Below are positions 22,784 through 33,659 of a DNA stretch of 64,000 nt, in pieces. Source of the stretch: Triticum aestivum (lineage: Eukaryota > Streptophyta > Magnoliopsida > Poales > Poaceae); contig NC_057810.1 of the NCBI RefSeq assembly GCF_018294505.1, forward strand, positions 208,400,113 through 208,464,112, in the 5' to 3' direction. The first letter of the stretch is position 1; every line of letters starts with the position of its first letter. The notes below the pieces were generated by a model that was not told where the DNA came from, did no database searches, and saw only the letters and a program-made list of their open reading frames with translations. Made by a program: the position numbers and the translations under genes.

Positions 22784-23538
22784 GTAAGTGCTGCTTCTTG
22801 TAGTTTGCCGGGTCGGGACCCGGCTTTTCTTCCTTGTTGTTCTTCTAACTTGCTTCTTCCTTTGTAGTAGGGGCCTTCCCGGAAACGCAGCGGCTGGCGG
22901 AGGAAGCCGTCCGCTATCAGCGCGACCTGACCGGCGTTGTTGCATCCGGGACGGATCCGCGGACGGCCTGGACTTTCCCGGAGATCATCGCTGCTGCTGA
23001 GGCCCGCCTGCGGGTCCTGGGGGCGCAGATGGAGCGACTGTCCCGGGCTGGCACCGCGATGACTACGGCCCTTTGGCCAGGCACCGTCGTACCGAGGAGC
23101 TTCACGTGCTTGGCGCGCTGGTTGGAGACGGGCCCGGACCGGCTTGGCGAGTGGCGTGTCTCCGCCGCTCGTGCCGGTACCGAGATGACGCTCCGGTTTG
23201 CGCTGTCTTGGCATCCGGATCTTCAGCTGGACGTGCTAATGTGCCAGCGGGCTGGCTCGGAGCAGTTGCTACAAGAGCAGGATGGCCGGGTCGCCTCCTG
23301 GGCGAGCTACATCGCCGAGTACGCCTTCCACAACGAGTTCCATCCGGAGCGGACGAAAGACGGTAGGGCCGTGGATGGCGACGACTACAGCTTGCTTCTC
23401 CATGATCCGGAGGGGAGCTCGGAGGAGACGGGCATCCATGGTGACACGGATGCCGAGGAGGACACTGGTGCCTCGCCGGACCCGGAGGTCGCCAGGGGAG
23501 AGCCGTCGACGTCGCGATGCGGCGCTGGAGATGCCTGA

Positions 23539-24340
23539 GACACTTTATGTAAAATCTGTTAAGTAGCAGGTCCACCCACCCACTGGGTTTTTTTAGGGTG
23601 TAATGAACTCGGGCCATGGGCCTTTAAATATTTGTGTGTAAATGTCGTGAGTGTCTTTGCTTTTTGCCTTCTGCTTTTCAGACCGATTTCATGCGTTTTT
23701 TCCTCTTTCAAACCTCCCCCCCCCCCCCGCGAGTCAGACGACCGAGGCTCTGGTCCGTGACAAGGAGTTCGATTCTTCGAAAGGAGCGCGCAGGACTTGG
23801 GTCTTTCAAAACGTTGAGCGTGAGCGAAACACCCACTGGGCCGGCTGGCGGTAATTCGGCAAAGCCGGTTGGCGAGCAGCCGATTGTGCGGCTGTTCATT
23901 TGATAAATGGCGGGCCGGGTTGATTGACCCGGCAGCCTCTGACCTAGTGTATGAAGCATAAAGGAGATTTGGCCCGTTGTGCTTGCCAGCCAATAGCCAG
24001 AGCTGGATCTGTGGCTTTAGGGCGAAGTGAGGGACCGCGGCATCCTAACTTTTATCAGGAATCACCAAGTAAGGCGGTGGGGTGGCGATCGAGCCGGCCA
24101 GCCCCCGAGCCCCCGGGTTGAGCGAGTCGGACCGATGGCCAGGTTCAGTGGTGTAGTGATGCAGAAAAAATAAGGGCACAATAAATTGGTCGGCAAAAGG
24201 TAGCCCCCGAGTCTCGTTCGGGGACCCCATAGTTTCATGCGTTTACAAAAGGCGACGATACATACACTCGTGCGGCTAACTGTAAAACGGGCGGAGGAGT
24301 TCCGCATTCCACGGCCGTGTCATTTCTTCACCGGCGGTGT
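23539..24340. other. Region between antisense gene and pol
   Basis: No gene. It contains a run of 13 C at 23716-23728 and G-tract motifs on the minus strand at 24099-24120 and 24206-24218 that resemble the polypurine tract. Confidence 0.6.
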
Positions 24341-25500
24341 CCTTCTTGTGCTTCTTTGACTTGTGTGCATCGATGAGGTAGTAGGCATTGCGATCGCGCA
24401 AGGCCCTGCTCATGATGAATGGGCCCTCCCATGGAGGGGACAGCTTGTGCTGGCCTGTCTGCTCTTGGACGAGTCGGAGGACGAGGTTGCCCTCGCGGAA
24501 TGGGAGGGGCTTGATCTTCTTGCTGTGGTAGTGCCTCGGACCTTGCTGGTAGATGGCCGAGTGACTGAGCGCCAGGAGACGTGCTTCTTCAGGCAGGTCG
24601 ACGCAATCTTCGCGAGCTTCTCTGGCTTCGACTTAGGTGTACATCGCGATGCCCGGCAAGTCGAACTCGACATCGGTCGGGATGATGGCCTCGGCTCCGT
24701 AGACGAGGAAGAACAGGGTGAACCCGGTCGACCGATTCGGCGTGGTGCGAAGACTCCAGAGAACGGCCGGCAACTCATCGAGCCAGCTGCCGGGTGAGCG
24801 GATGAGTGGCTTGACGAGTCGTGGCTTGATGTCGGACAGGATGAGTCCGTTGGCCGCTCGACCTGCCTGTTGGACTGCGGATGCGCAACGGAGGCCAGGT
24901 CGAGGCGGATGCCGGATACGGAGTAGTATTGCTCGAGTGTGCCCTTGGCAAAGTTGGTGTCGTTGTCAGTGATGATGTTGTTCGGCATGCCGTACCGCAC
25001 CGCTATGTCCTTGATGAATCGGACGGCTGTTGGCCCATCCAGTTTCTTGATTGCTCTTGCCTCGATCCACTTAGTGAATTTGTATACTGCCACCAGCAGG
25101 TGCGTCATGCCGCCTCGAGCAGTTTTTAAGGGTCCCACCATGTCGAGTCCCCAGACCACGAAGGTCCAGGCGATCGGTATGGTGCGGAGTGCTGACGCTG
25201 GCTGGTGGCTGCGTTTGCTGAAGCGCTGGCATCCCTCACACTTGAGGACGAGTGACTCTGCGTCTTCGAGGGCCGTGGTCCAGTAGAAACCATGGTAGAA
25301 CACCTTGGCCATCAGGGATCGTGATGCGGCATGGTGCCCACACTCGCCTTGGTGAATGTCAAGGAGGATGTCGATGCCCCGATCCTGCTCGTCACAGCGC
25401 TGGAACACGCCGGTAGAGCTACGCTTGACGATCATGTTGTTGATGATGATGTAGGCGGACGCCCGGAGCTGCACTTGCCGAGCTTCGTTCTCGTCCATGG
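24340..25500 (-). pseudogene. Integrase of Tat-like element
   Basis: Part of a 527-codon open frame (25993-24410). An N-terminal zinc-binding pattern with CGHHAASRS and LKCEGCQRFSK is followed by the catalytic core. The core Asp residues are visible in GLDMVGPL and ITDNDTNF and the Glu in QVERPT. After the Glu, near 24850, the frame shifts and the C-terminal part continues in another frame to about 24340 (segments LPAVLWSLRTTP and YHSKKIKPLPFREGNLVLR). Integrase inserts the cDNA into the genome. This copy is broken by the frameshift. Confidence 0.82.
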
Positions 25501-25850
25501 CAAGAACCCCGTTCTCTAGAAATCCTGATATTGGGAGGGCCCAAGATGGAGCTGCCACCACGGCAAAGACGGCCACAAGGGTGGGTTCCGAGTCGGCAGC
25601 CCCCGAGCCGGGTTGAGCAGCCCCCGGGTCGGAGTTGGCGATGGTCGGGTCCGGGTTGACGGTGGCCGAGTTGAGCTGAGCAGCCCCCGGGCCGGGTTTA
25701 GCAGTCCCCGAGCCGGCTTGAGGTGCGGCCGGGTCGTCTGGAACATGAATGGACTCGGAGTCCGGCGATGGCTTGACGGACGGCTTGCACAGGTGCTCGA
25801 GGGAGACGCCGGACGGGATGGCCTGTCGTGACGAGGCAATCTTGGCGAGC
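25501..25850 (-). other. RNase H-integrase linker with repeated Pro-Gly-Ala-Ala units
   Basis: The polyprotein linker contains repeated PGAAQ/PGSGAA units. The underlying DNA holds four G-rich motifs on the minus strand (25597-25607, 25618-25628, 25681-25691, 25702-25712) similar to the polypurine tract. Confidence 0.65.
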
Positions 25851-26545
25851 ATGCCAGCTGCTTCGTTCTCCGTGCACGGGACGTGAAGGAACTCGCAGCC
25901 CTCGAAGGATCCGGACAGCTTCTGGACGAGGAAGCAGTAGCTTGCCATGTTTGAGTCGCGGGCGTCCCACTCGCCGGAGCACTGCTGCACCACCAGGTCT
26001 GAGTCGCCGTAGCACAGGATGCACCGGATGCCGAGTTCCTAGGCAAGCCGGAGGCCGTGCACAAGGGCTTCATATTCGGCGACGTTTTTGAAGGTGGCGA
26101 AGTGGATCTGTTGCGCGTAGCGGAGTCGGTCGCCCTTTGAGGACAATAGTACGATGCCGGCCCCCAATCCGAGTCGCATCTTGGACCCATCGAAGTGCAT
26201 GCGCCAATGCGTCGAGTCAGGAGGCGGCGACAAGTACTGGGTCTCAGTCCAGTCGATGAGGAAGTCGGCCAGAGCTTGAGACTTGATCGTGGTGCGGGCC
26301 TCGTATAGGATGGTGTGGCCGGCTAGCTGGATCGCCCACTTGGCAACCCGTCCAGAGGCGTTCCGGCACCCGATGATTTCTCCGATAGGCATCGTGCTGA
26401 CGACGGTGATGACGTGCTCTTGGAAGTACTGCTTCAGCTTCTTAGCAGTGAGGTACACACTGTAACACATCTTCTAGTAGTGCGGGTAGTTCTGCTTCGA
26501 GATGGAGAGCACTTCGCTCAGGTAGTAGACTGGGCGCTGGACGGC
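25850..26545 (-). pseudogene. RNase H of Tat-like element
   Basis: RNase H catalytic residues are recognisable in MHFDGSK (Asp), VAEYEALVHGLRLA (Glu) and CYGDSDLVVQQ (Asp). In-frame stops occur at 26039-26041 and just upstream of 26470, so the polyprotein is interrupted. The enzyme degrades the RNA strand of the RNA-DNA hybrid during reverse transcription. The distance to the integrase is larger than in most Gypsy elements because of the linker. Confidence 0.78.
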
Positions 26546-27567
26546 CTAGATCTTGCCCTTCTCTGGTCGCTCGACCACCAGCACCGTGTAGACCGCCCGC
26601 GAGGTCGCGGCAATGTAGAGCACCTTGTCGGTCGGCGCGGCCAGGACTGGTGCGGTGGAGAACATGTGCTTGAGGTCTTGGAAGGCCTCGTCTGCCTTGC
26701 TGTTCCATTCGAATGGACTTGTCTTCTTCAACAGCTGGTACAGGGGGAGCGCCCTCTCGCCCAGCCGGCTTAGAAATAGGCTGACCGAGGCCAAGCACCC
26801 GGTGAACTTCTGAACGTCGCGCAGCCGAGCCGTCTTGCGCATGCACTCGATGGCCTTGATCTTCTCCGGGTTCGACTCAATGCCGCATTCCGAGACGAGG
26901 AAGACGAGTAGCTTTCCGGCCGGGATGCCGAAGACGCGTTTTTTGGGCTAAGCTTGACCTTGTATTCGCGGAGGTTGGCGAATGTTTCCTTCAAATCGTC
27001 GAGGAGCATGAGGTGCTGCTTGCTCTTCACCATGATGTCATCCACATACACGTGGATATTGCGGCCGAGTTGCGGCAGCAGGCATTTCTGCATGCAGCGT
27101 TGGAAGGTGGCGCCGGCGTTCTTCAAGCCGAACGACATGGCGATGTAGCAATATGCCCCAAAGGGCGTGATGAAGGACGTATTCAGGGCATCGGCCGGGT
27201 CCAGTTTGATCTGGTTGTAGCCAGAGTAAGCGTCCAGGAAGGACAGGAGCTCGCACCTGGAGGTCGAGTCGATGACTTGGTCGATCCGCGGGAGAGTGAA
27301 CGGATCCTTGGGATAGGCCTTGTTGAGGTTGGTGGAGTCGATAGAAATGTGCCAGGTCTTGTTCTTCTTCAGGACGAGGACTGGATTGGCCAGCCACTCG
27401 GGGTGAAACACTTCCATTATGAAGCCGACCGCCAAAAGCTTGGTGACCTCTTCACCAATGGTTCTTCTCTTCTCTTCGAAAAATCGTCGTAGGGGTTGAC
27501 GGACAGGCTTGGCGTCCTTGCGGACGTGAAGTTTGTGCTCGGCATACTTCCTCGGGATACCCGGCAT
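26546..27567 (-). pseudogene. Reverse transcriptase of Tat-like element
   Basis: The fingers/palm region reads continuously from about 27567 to 26945. Hallmarks are HPEWLANPVLVLKKN, FLDAYSGYNQI with a catalytic Asp, and the VYVDDIMVKSK box with the YVDD Asp pair intact. A frameshift after KLSPKN near 26945 moves the connection region (RDVQKFTGCLASVSLFLSRL, FEWNSKADEAFQDLK) to another frame, 26842-26546, which ends in a stop. The catalytic residues survive, but the protein does not. Confidence 0.85.
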
Positions 27568-27630
27568 GTCCTTGGGGGTCCATGCAAAGATATCCCGATT
27601 CTCACGGAGGAAGTCGACGAGCTCGCTTTC

Positions 27631-28302
27631 CTATTTGCTGTCAAGGCGGGCGCCTACGACAACGTACTTGCTACAGGTGGGGTCTTCTGGGTTGAGCTTC
27701 ACTTTCTTGGTCTCCTTGGAGGGCTTGAAGGCAGCCTCGTCAACCGGGTCCGAGGTCGGGATCGATGCAGCAGAGGCCTCGCCTGCCAGGGCGACGGTTC
27801 GGTCGAGCTGGCGCCGCTCCTCGGCAATCACCAGCGACTCGGCCAACTTGGCCCCGTCCCGGGCGCACTCTAGGGACTTGCGGTAATCGCCGGTGATCAT
27901 GATCACGCCCTTGGGACCCGGCATATTCATCTTCAGGTATGCATAGTGGGGAACCGCCATGAACTTGGCTAGCGCGGGTCGGCCCAGCAGTGCGTGATAC
28001 GCGCTGGACAGGTCCACCACCTCGAACCAGATCGGCTCGCGCCGGAAGTGGCTGCTTTCGCCAAATAGGACATCGAGTCAGACCCGGCCAATGGGAGAGC
28101 AGGAGAGGCCGGGCACGATGTCGTGGAAGATTGTCCGGGTCGGCTCCAGGTCCTCGACCTTGAGGCCGAGCTTGGTCATCGTGTCGCGGTAGAGGATGTT
28201 GATGCTGCTGCCGCCGTTGATGAGGACTCGGGAGAACTTGCATGTGTGCCGCACGATGATGGTGGGGTTGAGGACGAGGGTGTGTCCACCTGGACTCAGC
28301 AT
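27631..28302 (-). pseudogene. Protease of Tat-like element, catalytic Asp lost
   Basis: A retropepsin-like domain with VLINGGSSINIL at the active site (usual form VLIDGGSS) and YHALLGRPALAKFMA near its end. The catalytic Asp codon is AAC (Asn) at 28216-28218. An in-frame TGA lies at 28078-28080. Either change would abolish polyprotein processing. Confidence 0.78.
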
Positions 28303-28345
28303 GACTGTCGGGTGATCCTCCCGGGGTCCACGTGATCGGCCGATC

Positions 28346-28720
28346 CGACCAATGCATGAATTCTGGCTTGGCCGGGACGACGGTCTTCACCTCCTGCCGA
28401 AGAAGGCGCTCGCTGCGCTTGTCGTCACCGAGGCTGGTGAAGATGACGTAGGCCGCGTTCTGGTCCGGGTAGGCGTCGTTCCGCATCACGCCGCTAGCAG
28501 GGGGCGGTGGTGGAGGCGGAGGCGGCTGTCCTGCGCCTGGAGCTGGAGCCGGAGCCGGAGGAGGCGGGACGTCTCCCCTCATGATGCGCTTGGTGATGGC
28601 GCACTTCCGAAGTGTGTGAGTGGAGGGTCTTGCGCCGCTATGGTGCTTGCATGGGGCATCGAGCATCTCTTCGAAACTCATGGCGGGTTGCCACGCCATC
28701 TTGTCGGTCTGCCGACACTT
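28346..28720 (-). pseudogene. Gag C-terminal/nucleocapsid-like segment
   Basis: The open frame from 28699 has a Cys/His-containing segment (CKHHSGARPSTHTLRKCA), then a long Pro/Ala run and the conserved AYVIFTSLGDDKRSERL that leads into the protease in related polyproteins. It is out of frame with the gag core upstream. Confidence 0.6.
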
Positions 28721-28845
28721 CGCCGCCAGGTCCGCCGCGGGCTCGGTGGCCGCGACGAGCCGGTTGTCGTGACGGTGTGCCGGCTGGTCGGCCTTGCGCT
28801 TGTTGTTCTGGTGATGCTGCTATTGGCTGCTTTCGCCGGTCGGCT

Positions 28846-30507
28846 TCAGGGGGGAACCGGCTTCGCCTTGCCGGCTTCATCTAGCACCACCTGGATCTTC
28901 ATGGCGGAGTCGGTGTTGGCGTACTTATCCGCCGTCACCATGAGCGTGGCCATGATGGCCGGCTCGGAGCGTAAGAGCTTGTGCTTGAGGAGGGTGCCGT
29001 CTCGGCACCCGTTGACGAAGTACTGGATCGCCTGGACTTCATGGACGCCCTCGCAGCTGTTTTGGAGCTCGGTCCAGCGTGCGAGGTACTCGCGACCCGT
29101 CTCCGTCGGCCCCTGCAGGCACATGGCGAGCTGGCTAGGGTGAACGGGTCGCTTGTAGGTCCCCGTGAACTTGCGGACAAAGGCCTCCTCGAAGTCAACC
29201 CACGCGTTGATGCTACCCATCGGCAGACTGTTCAACCACGTGCGGGCCGACCCCTGGAGCATGAGCGGTGCGTAGCGCACGGCGAGATGACGATTGGCAC
29301 CGGTGATGCCAATGGCCGTGGTGTAGTCGGTGAGTCAATCTTCTGGCTTCACGGTCCCGTTGTACTTGGGGGTGTCGCGGGGGAGCATGAACCCTTTGGG
29401 GAAGGGCTCCTCCCAGATGCGTGGGCCGAAGCAGGCCGGCCCGATAGGCGCCGCTCTCCTCCACCTCCAGGAAGCGAGCGAGCTGATCGAGGCCATGGCG
29501 AGCATCGGTGTCGTCGATGGCACGCGGGCCGAGTCGACTGCCGGCCAGGCCCCGAGGGGCCGGGTCAGTTGGAGCCGGACGCCGGACATGCTGGGAGGGT
29601 CCGCGCTGAGTCTCACTGCAGGCTCGTTGCCCAGGACGTCGGCGGCTGTGGCGGCCGGGTTGCGCCGAGTCCGGGCTTGACCGGAGTGCGCCTCGCCGGG
29701 CGGCGAGGAAGCCGTGTGCAGAAGTTCGCTGGATCCGTCGAGGCGGGCGGAGCCGGACCCCGCCGGCTTGGCGAGCTGGTGCAGGCGGTCCTGCTGGGTG
29801 TTGGTGGGGTGGAGGAGCTCGCGCATCCGGCCGATGCGCTCTTTCATCTCCTCACCCGTGAGCAGGTCGAGGCCGACCGCGGCTGCCTCCGCAGTGCACA
29901 TGTTCTTCACTGGGGTCTCGAAGAAGGTTCGGACGGCTCCGAGGGCCCGGCCAATCGCTCCTCCCCGGATGCGCACATCGGCGACCCGGTTTGGCTCGGC
30001 CGCGGCAGGCGCAAATCCGTGGGCGTCGTCGTGCTCCATCTGAGCGGCCTCCAGGCGACGCTTGGTGGCGGCGAGCATCTCGGAAAGGTCCAGCATCTGT
30101 TTGCGCCTTTCTTCGAGCTGAGATCGGGCCTCGGCAACGTTGGTGGCGTCAACGTCGGTGTCGATGGGGATGCGGAGGCTCTGCATCGCGGTGCGCAGCG
30201 GATCGGATGTCTCGGTCTGTTCCACGGCGGCCCTGGCTTTTGCGGCCTTCCTCGTCTTGCTCGATGAGGAGGAGGCGCCGTCGCCGGTGGCGTACGCCTC
30301 CACATGGACGTCCATTGCCCCAGCGGCAATGCCACCGCCAAGGGAAAATGGGGAGTCGGAGTAGCTGAGCACCTCGCTAGGGTACTCGTCGGCTGCGAAC
30401 GCATCGGAGATGCGTAGCGCGGTGAAGGAGGCGGCAAGCGCGCCGACAACGTCGTCCGCTAATGCGACGGACTCGTCGGTGTAGGAGAAGGGCCCCGTCG
30501 GAAGCAT
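28846..30507 (-). pseudogene. Gag of Tat-like element with premature stop
   Basis: The probable start is ATG at 30507 (MLPTGPFSYTDE), 44 bp after the LTR. The N-terminal part is low complexity with a coiled coil (SQLEERRKQMLDLSEMLAAT). The retrotransposon gag core (SARTWLNSLPMGSINAWVDF, FVRKFTGTYKRP) lies at 29280-28980. A TGA at 29335-29337 separates the two just before the core, where a Trp codon (TGG) would fit. Gag forms the virus-like particle. It is closest to the 5' LTR, as expected. Confidence 0.78.
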
Positions 30508-30530
30508 GCTCCCGGCCAGCTCCTTGAGCT

Positions 30531-30549
30531 TCCCCACGGTGGGCGCCAA
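30531..30549 (-). other. Primer binding site of Tat-like element
   Basis: On the minus strand TTGGCGCCCACCGTGGGGA begins 1 bp after the 5' LTR. The TGGCGCC start is that of a tRNA 3' CCA complement. I do not assign the tRNA. Confidence 0.75.
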
Positions 30550-30550
30550 C

Positions 30551-31579
30551 TGTCGCGGTGAGCGCACGGAAGATGCCAAGGGATGGCTAAAGAGAGGAGG
30601 AGGCTTGAGGGCGTTGGTGGGCTCCAGAGGCGGGGTTGGCATGAGCGGGCGCGAGACGCCGGACATACCCAGGTTCAGGGCTCTCCGGAGAGATAATACC
30701 CCAAGTCCTGCCGAGTGTAGTTGGATGATCGATAGTACAATGGTGCTCCTAGAGCTGTATGAGGAGGAAGGAAGCTGGCCAAGGCTTAGGCTGATCCTTC
30801 TCTCTGGTGTTGCGGCTTGGTGGCAAGTCCTATGCTTGCTCGTACTTTCTGCTTCTCACAGGCAGCCTTGTGTATGTTATCTCTCATGCCCCTGTAGGCG
30901 TGGGTTCCTGGGGGGTTTTATAGATCAACCCGCCCAGGGTTACAATGGTAATATGCCGAGTCGGTGGGTCTGTATTGTCGGTGTTCGGGGTACCGGGCTG
31001 GATCCCACTGAGGGCTTGTGGTTCGCCGGGTTCCCCTAGGTGCGGGCCCCGCGTGCCTAGGGGACTATGCACCGTCTTGTCGATTGTCAGGGCGTGGCCG
31101 AGTCGAGTCGTGTATAGTGCTCTCCGTCAGGTTGCCGCTTGCTGCCGTCAGCGGTGAGGGCGGAAGCACTGTTGCCATGCCAGCCCTGGTCAGCGGGTAG
31201 GTAAGGGGCACTGTTGCCACACTCCGGCTGACCATAGGCATGGGTGGAAACACTATTGTCTTGGTCATCGGTGATTGAGGTCTCTTCCCAGCGTACAGCC
31301 TGGATTGGACGGGAACTTGACCCGTGGATGGATTGCAGCGCATGCCATAGGTGGGCTCAGCTTGTTGGGGAAGCCTTCGTGCCGGGTTTGGCCGCCTTGC
31401 GCCAGTTGCTGAGTCCGGGTCGACGTACCTTGCCGGGTCGGAGAGTTTGGCCGGGCTGCGGGCCTTGCCGGGTCGAGCGACCCGGCCGGGCGCGTGCCGG
31501 TTTGAGGGGCGATGCAGGCCCCACTATTTTTGAAGAGGATCCGGGTTCCGTTGCCTGCCCGGGATTCATCCCCCCGACA
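30551..31579 (-). repeat. 5' LTR of Tat-like element
   Basis: On the plus strand it runs TGTCGCGGTGAGC to CCCCCGACA and matches 17933-18963 throughout with scattered substitutions. The minus-strand TATA box is CTATAAAACCCC near 30914-30925. Confidence 0.93.
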
Positions 31580-31584
31580 ATAGG
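31580..31584. other. Target site duplication (right) of Tat-like element
   Basis: ATAGG, identical to 17928-17932. Confidence 0.93.
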
Positions 31585-33659
31585 AGACTCTCTATCATGA
31601 AGATCATGGTGCTACTTTGAAGCACAAGTGTGGTAAAAGGATAGTATCATTGTCCCTTCTCTCTTTCGCTCTATTTTTTATGGCCTTTCTCTTTTTTTTC
31701 GTTCGGAGTCTCATCCTGGCTTGTGGGGGAATCATAGTTTCCATCATCCTTTTCTCACTTGGGACAATGCTCTAATAATGAAGATCATCACACTTTTATT
31801 TACTTACAACTCAAGAATTACAACTCAATACTTAGAAGAAAATATGACTCTATGTGGATGCTTCCGGTGGTGTACCGGGATATGCAATGAATCAAGAGTA
31901 ACATGTATGAAAGAATTATCAAGGTGGCTTTGCCACAAATATGATGTCAACTACATGATCATGCAAAAGCAATATGACAATGATGGAGCGTGTCATAATA
32001 AACGGAACGGTGGAAAGTTGCATGGGAATATATCTCCATAATAGGTAGGTATGGTGGCTGTTTTGAGGAAGGTATATGGTGGGTGTATGGTACCGGCGAA
32101 AGTTGCGCGGCACAAGAGAGGCCAGCAATGGAGGAAGGGTGAGAGTGCGTATAATCCATGGACTCAACATTAGTCATAAAGAACTCATATACTTATTGCA
32201 AAAATCTACATGTTTTTGAAAAAAAAGTACTACGCGCATGCTCCTAGGGGGATAGATTGGTAGGAAAAGACCATCGCTCGTCCCTGACCGCCACTCATAA
32301 GGAAGACAATCAATAAATAAATCATGCTCCAACTTCATCACATAATGGTTCACCATACGTCCATGCTACGGGAATCACAAACTTCAACACAAGTATTCCT
32401 CAAATTCACAAATACTCAACTAGCATGACTCTAATATCACCATCCTCATATCTCAAAACAACTATCAAGTATCAAACTTCTCACAGTATTCAATGCACTT
32501 TCTATGATAGTTTTTATTATATCCAACTTGGATGCCCATCATATTAGGACAAATTTTATAACCCTAGTAAATACCATGCTGTTCTAAAAGACTCTCAAAA
32601 TAATATAAGTGAAGCATGAGAGATCAATAATTTGTAAAAAATAAAACCACCACCGTCCTCTAAAGAGATATAAGTGAAGCACTAGAGTGAAATTGTCTAG
32701 CTCAAAAGATATAAGTGAAGCACATAGAGTATTCTAATAAATTCCGAATCATGTTGTGTATCTCTTAAAAGGTGTGTACAGCAAGGATGATTGTGGTAAA
32801 CTAAAAAGCAAATACTCATATCATACAAGACGCTCCAAGCAAAACACATATCATGTGGTGAATAAAAATATAGCTCCAAGTAAAGTTACTGATAAACGAA
32901 GACGAAAGAGGGGATGCCTTCCGGGGCATCTCCAAGCTTAGGCTTTTGGTTGTCCTTGAATTATCTTGGGGTGCCATGGGCATCCCCAAGCTTAGGCTCT
33001 TGCCACTCCTTATTCCATAGTCCATCAAATCTTTACCCAAAACTTGAAAACTTCACAACGCAAAACTCAACAGGAAATCTCATAAGCTCCGTTAGTGCAA
33101 GAAAGAAAAACCACCACTTAAGGTACTGTAATGAACTCATTCTTTATTTATATTGGTATTAAACCTACTGTATTCCAACTTCTCTATGGTTCATACCCCC
33201 TGATACTAGCCATAGATTCATCAAAATAAGCAAACAACACACGAAAAACAGAATCTGTCAAAAACAGAACAGTTTGTAGCAATCTGTAACTTTCGAATAC
33301 TTCTGGACCTCTAAAAATCCTAACAAAATAGGAAGTCCTAGGCAATTTGTCTTCTGATCTACTGCAAAAATAATCAACTAAAAAGCACGTTTTTGTGATT
33401 TATTAAAATAATTATCGTGCGCGTAAAAGTTTCTGTTTTTCAGCAAGATCAAATTAACTATCACCATAGGTTATCCTATAGGTTCTACTTGGCACAAACA
33501 CTAATTCAAACATAAAACCACATCTAAATAGAGGTTAGATGAATTATTTACTACTAAACAAAAACAAAAATCAAGGAACAAAAATAAAATTGGGTTGCCT
33601 CCCAACAAGCGCTATCGTTTAACGCCCCTAGCTAGGCATAAAAGCGAGAATAGATCTAA
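31585..33659 (-). other. Internal noncoding DNA of copy B, main part
   Basis: Collinear with copy A 3540-1430 in reverse. It contains the conserved hairpin (32910-32934) and polypurine-like motifs near 32932-32940 and 32985-32995. No coding sequence is supported. Confidence 0.8.
32910..32934 (-). other. Conserved hairpin, copy B
   Basis: Counterpart of 2136-2160 in reverse, here GGGGATGCC and GGCATCTCC on the plus strand with one mismatched pair. Confidence 0.6.

Larger units (their letters stand above)
19565..23538 (+). pseudogene. Antisense spliced gene of Tat-like element (putative gypsy-type transposon protein)
   Basis: Exon 1 (19565-20437, 291 codons) is intact and carries the Transposase_28-like domain (CEGYLGVEPMIDLWARFFSL). 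It ends at CAG followed by GTGAGT. Further donor/acceptor pairs follow: exon 2 20552-20636, exon 3 20722-20926 with a basic RPAKKKR patch, exon 4 from 21004 to 21861, a short exon 22014-22119, a coiled-coil exon 22264-22783 and a last exon 22868-23538 ending in an acidic tail and TGA. In exon 3 a stop appears near 20818 unless the frame shifts, and exon 4 has further stops, so the gene is now broken. Related proteins are common beside Tat pol genes. Their molecular role is unknown, and transcription opposite to gag-pol is typical. Confidence 0.75.
17933..31579 (-). mobile_element. Tat-like Gypsy retrotransposon, 13.6 kb, near complete
   Basis: Two LTRs of 1031 and 1029 bp, perfect ATAGG target duplications, a primer site beside the right LTR and a polypurine tract beside the left LTR define a minus-strand element. 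Gag, protease, reverse transcriptase, RNase H and integrase follow in Gypsy order from 30507 down to about 24340. Between pol and the 3' LTR is a gene on the opposite strand (19565-23538), the hallmark of Tat-lineage elements with an antisense additional ORF. Several stops and frameshifts in gag and pol make it non-functional now. The LTRs differ at several percent of positions by eye, so insertion is not recent. Confidence 0.93.

Noticed and set aside
22216..23214. 332-codon minus-strand open frame
   Set aside because: Shadow of the coiled-coil and last exons of the antisense gene. It runs through splice sites of the other strand and has no recognisable motif.
28981..30267. 428-codon plus-strand open frame
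   Set aside because: Lies exactly opposite the Tat-like gag. Its length comes from the GC-rich codon use of gag, and it has no domain of its own.
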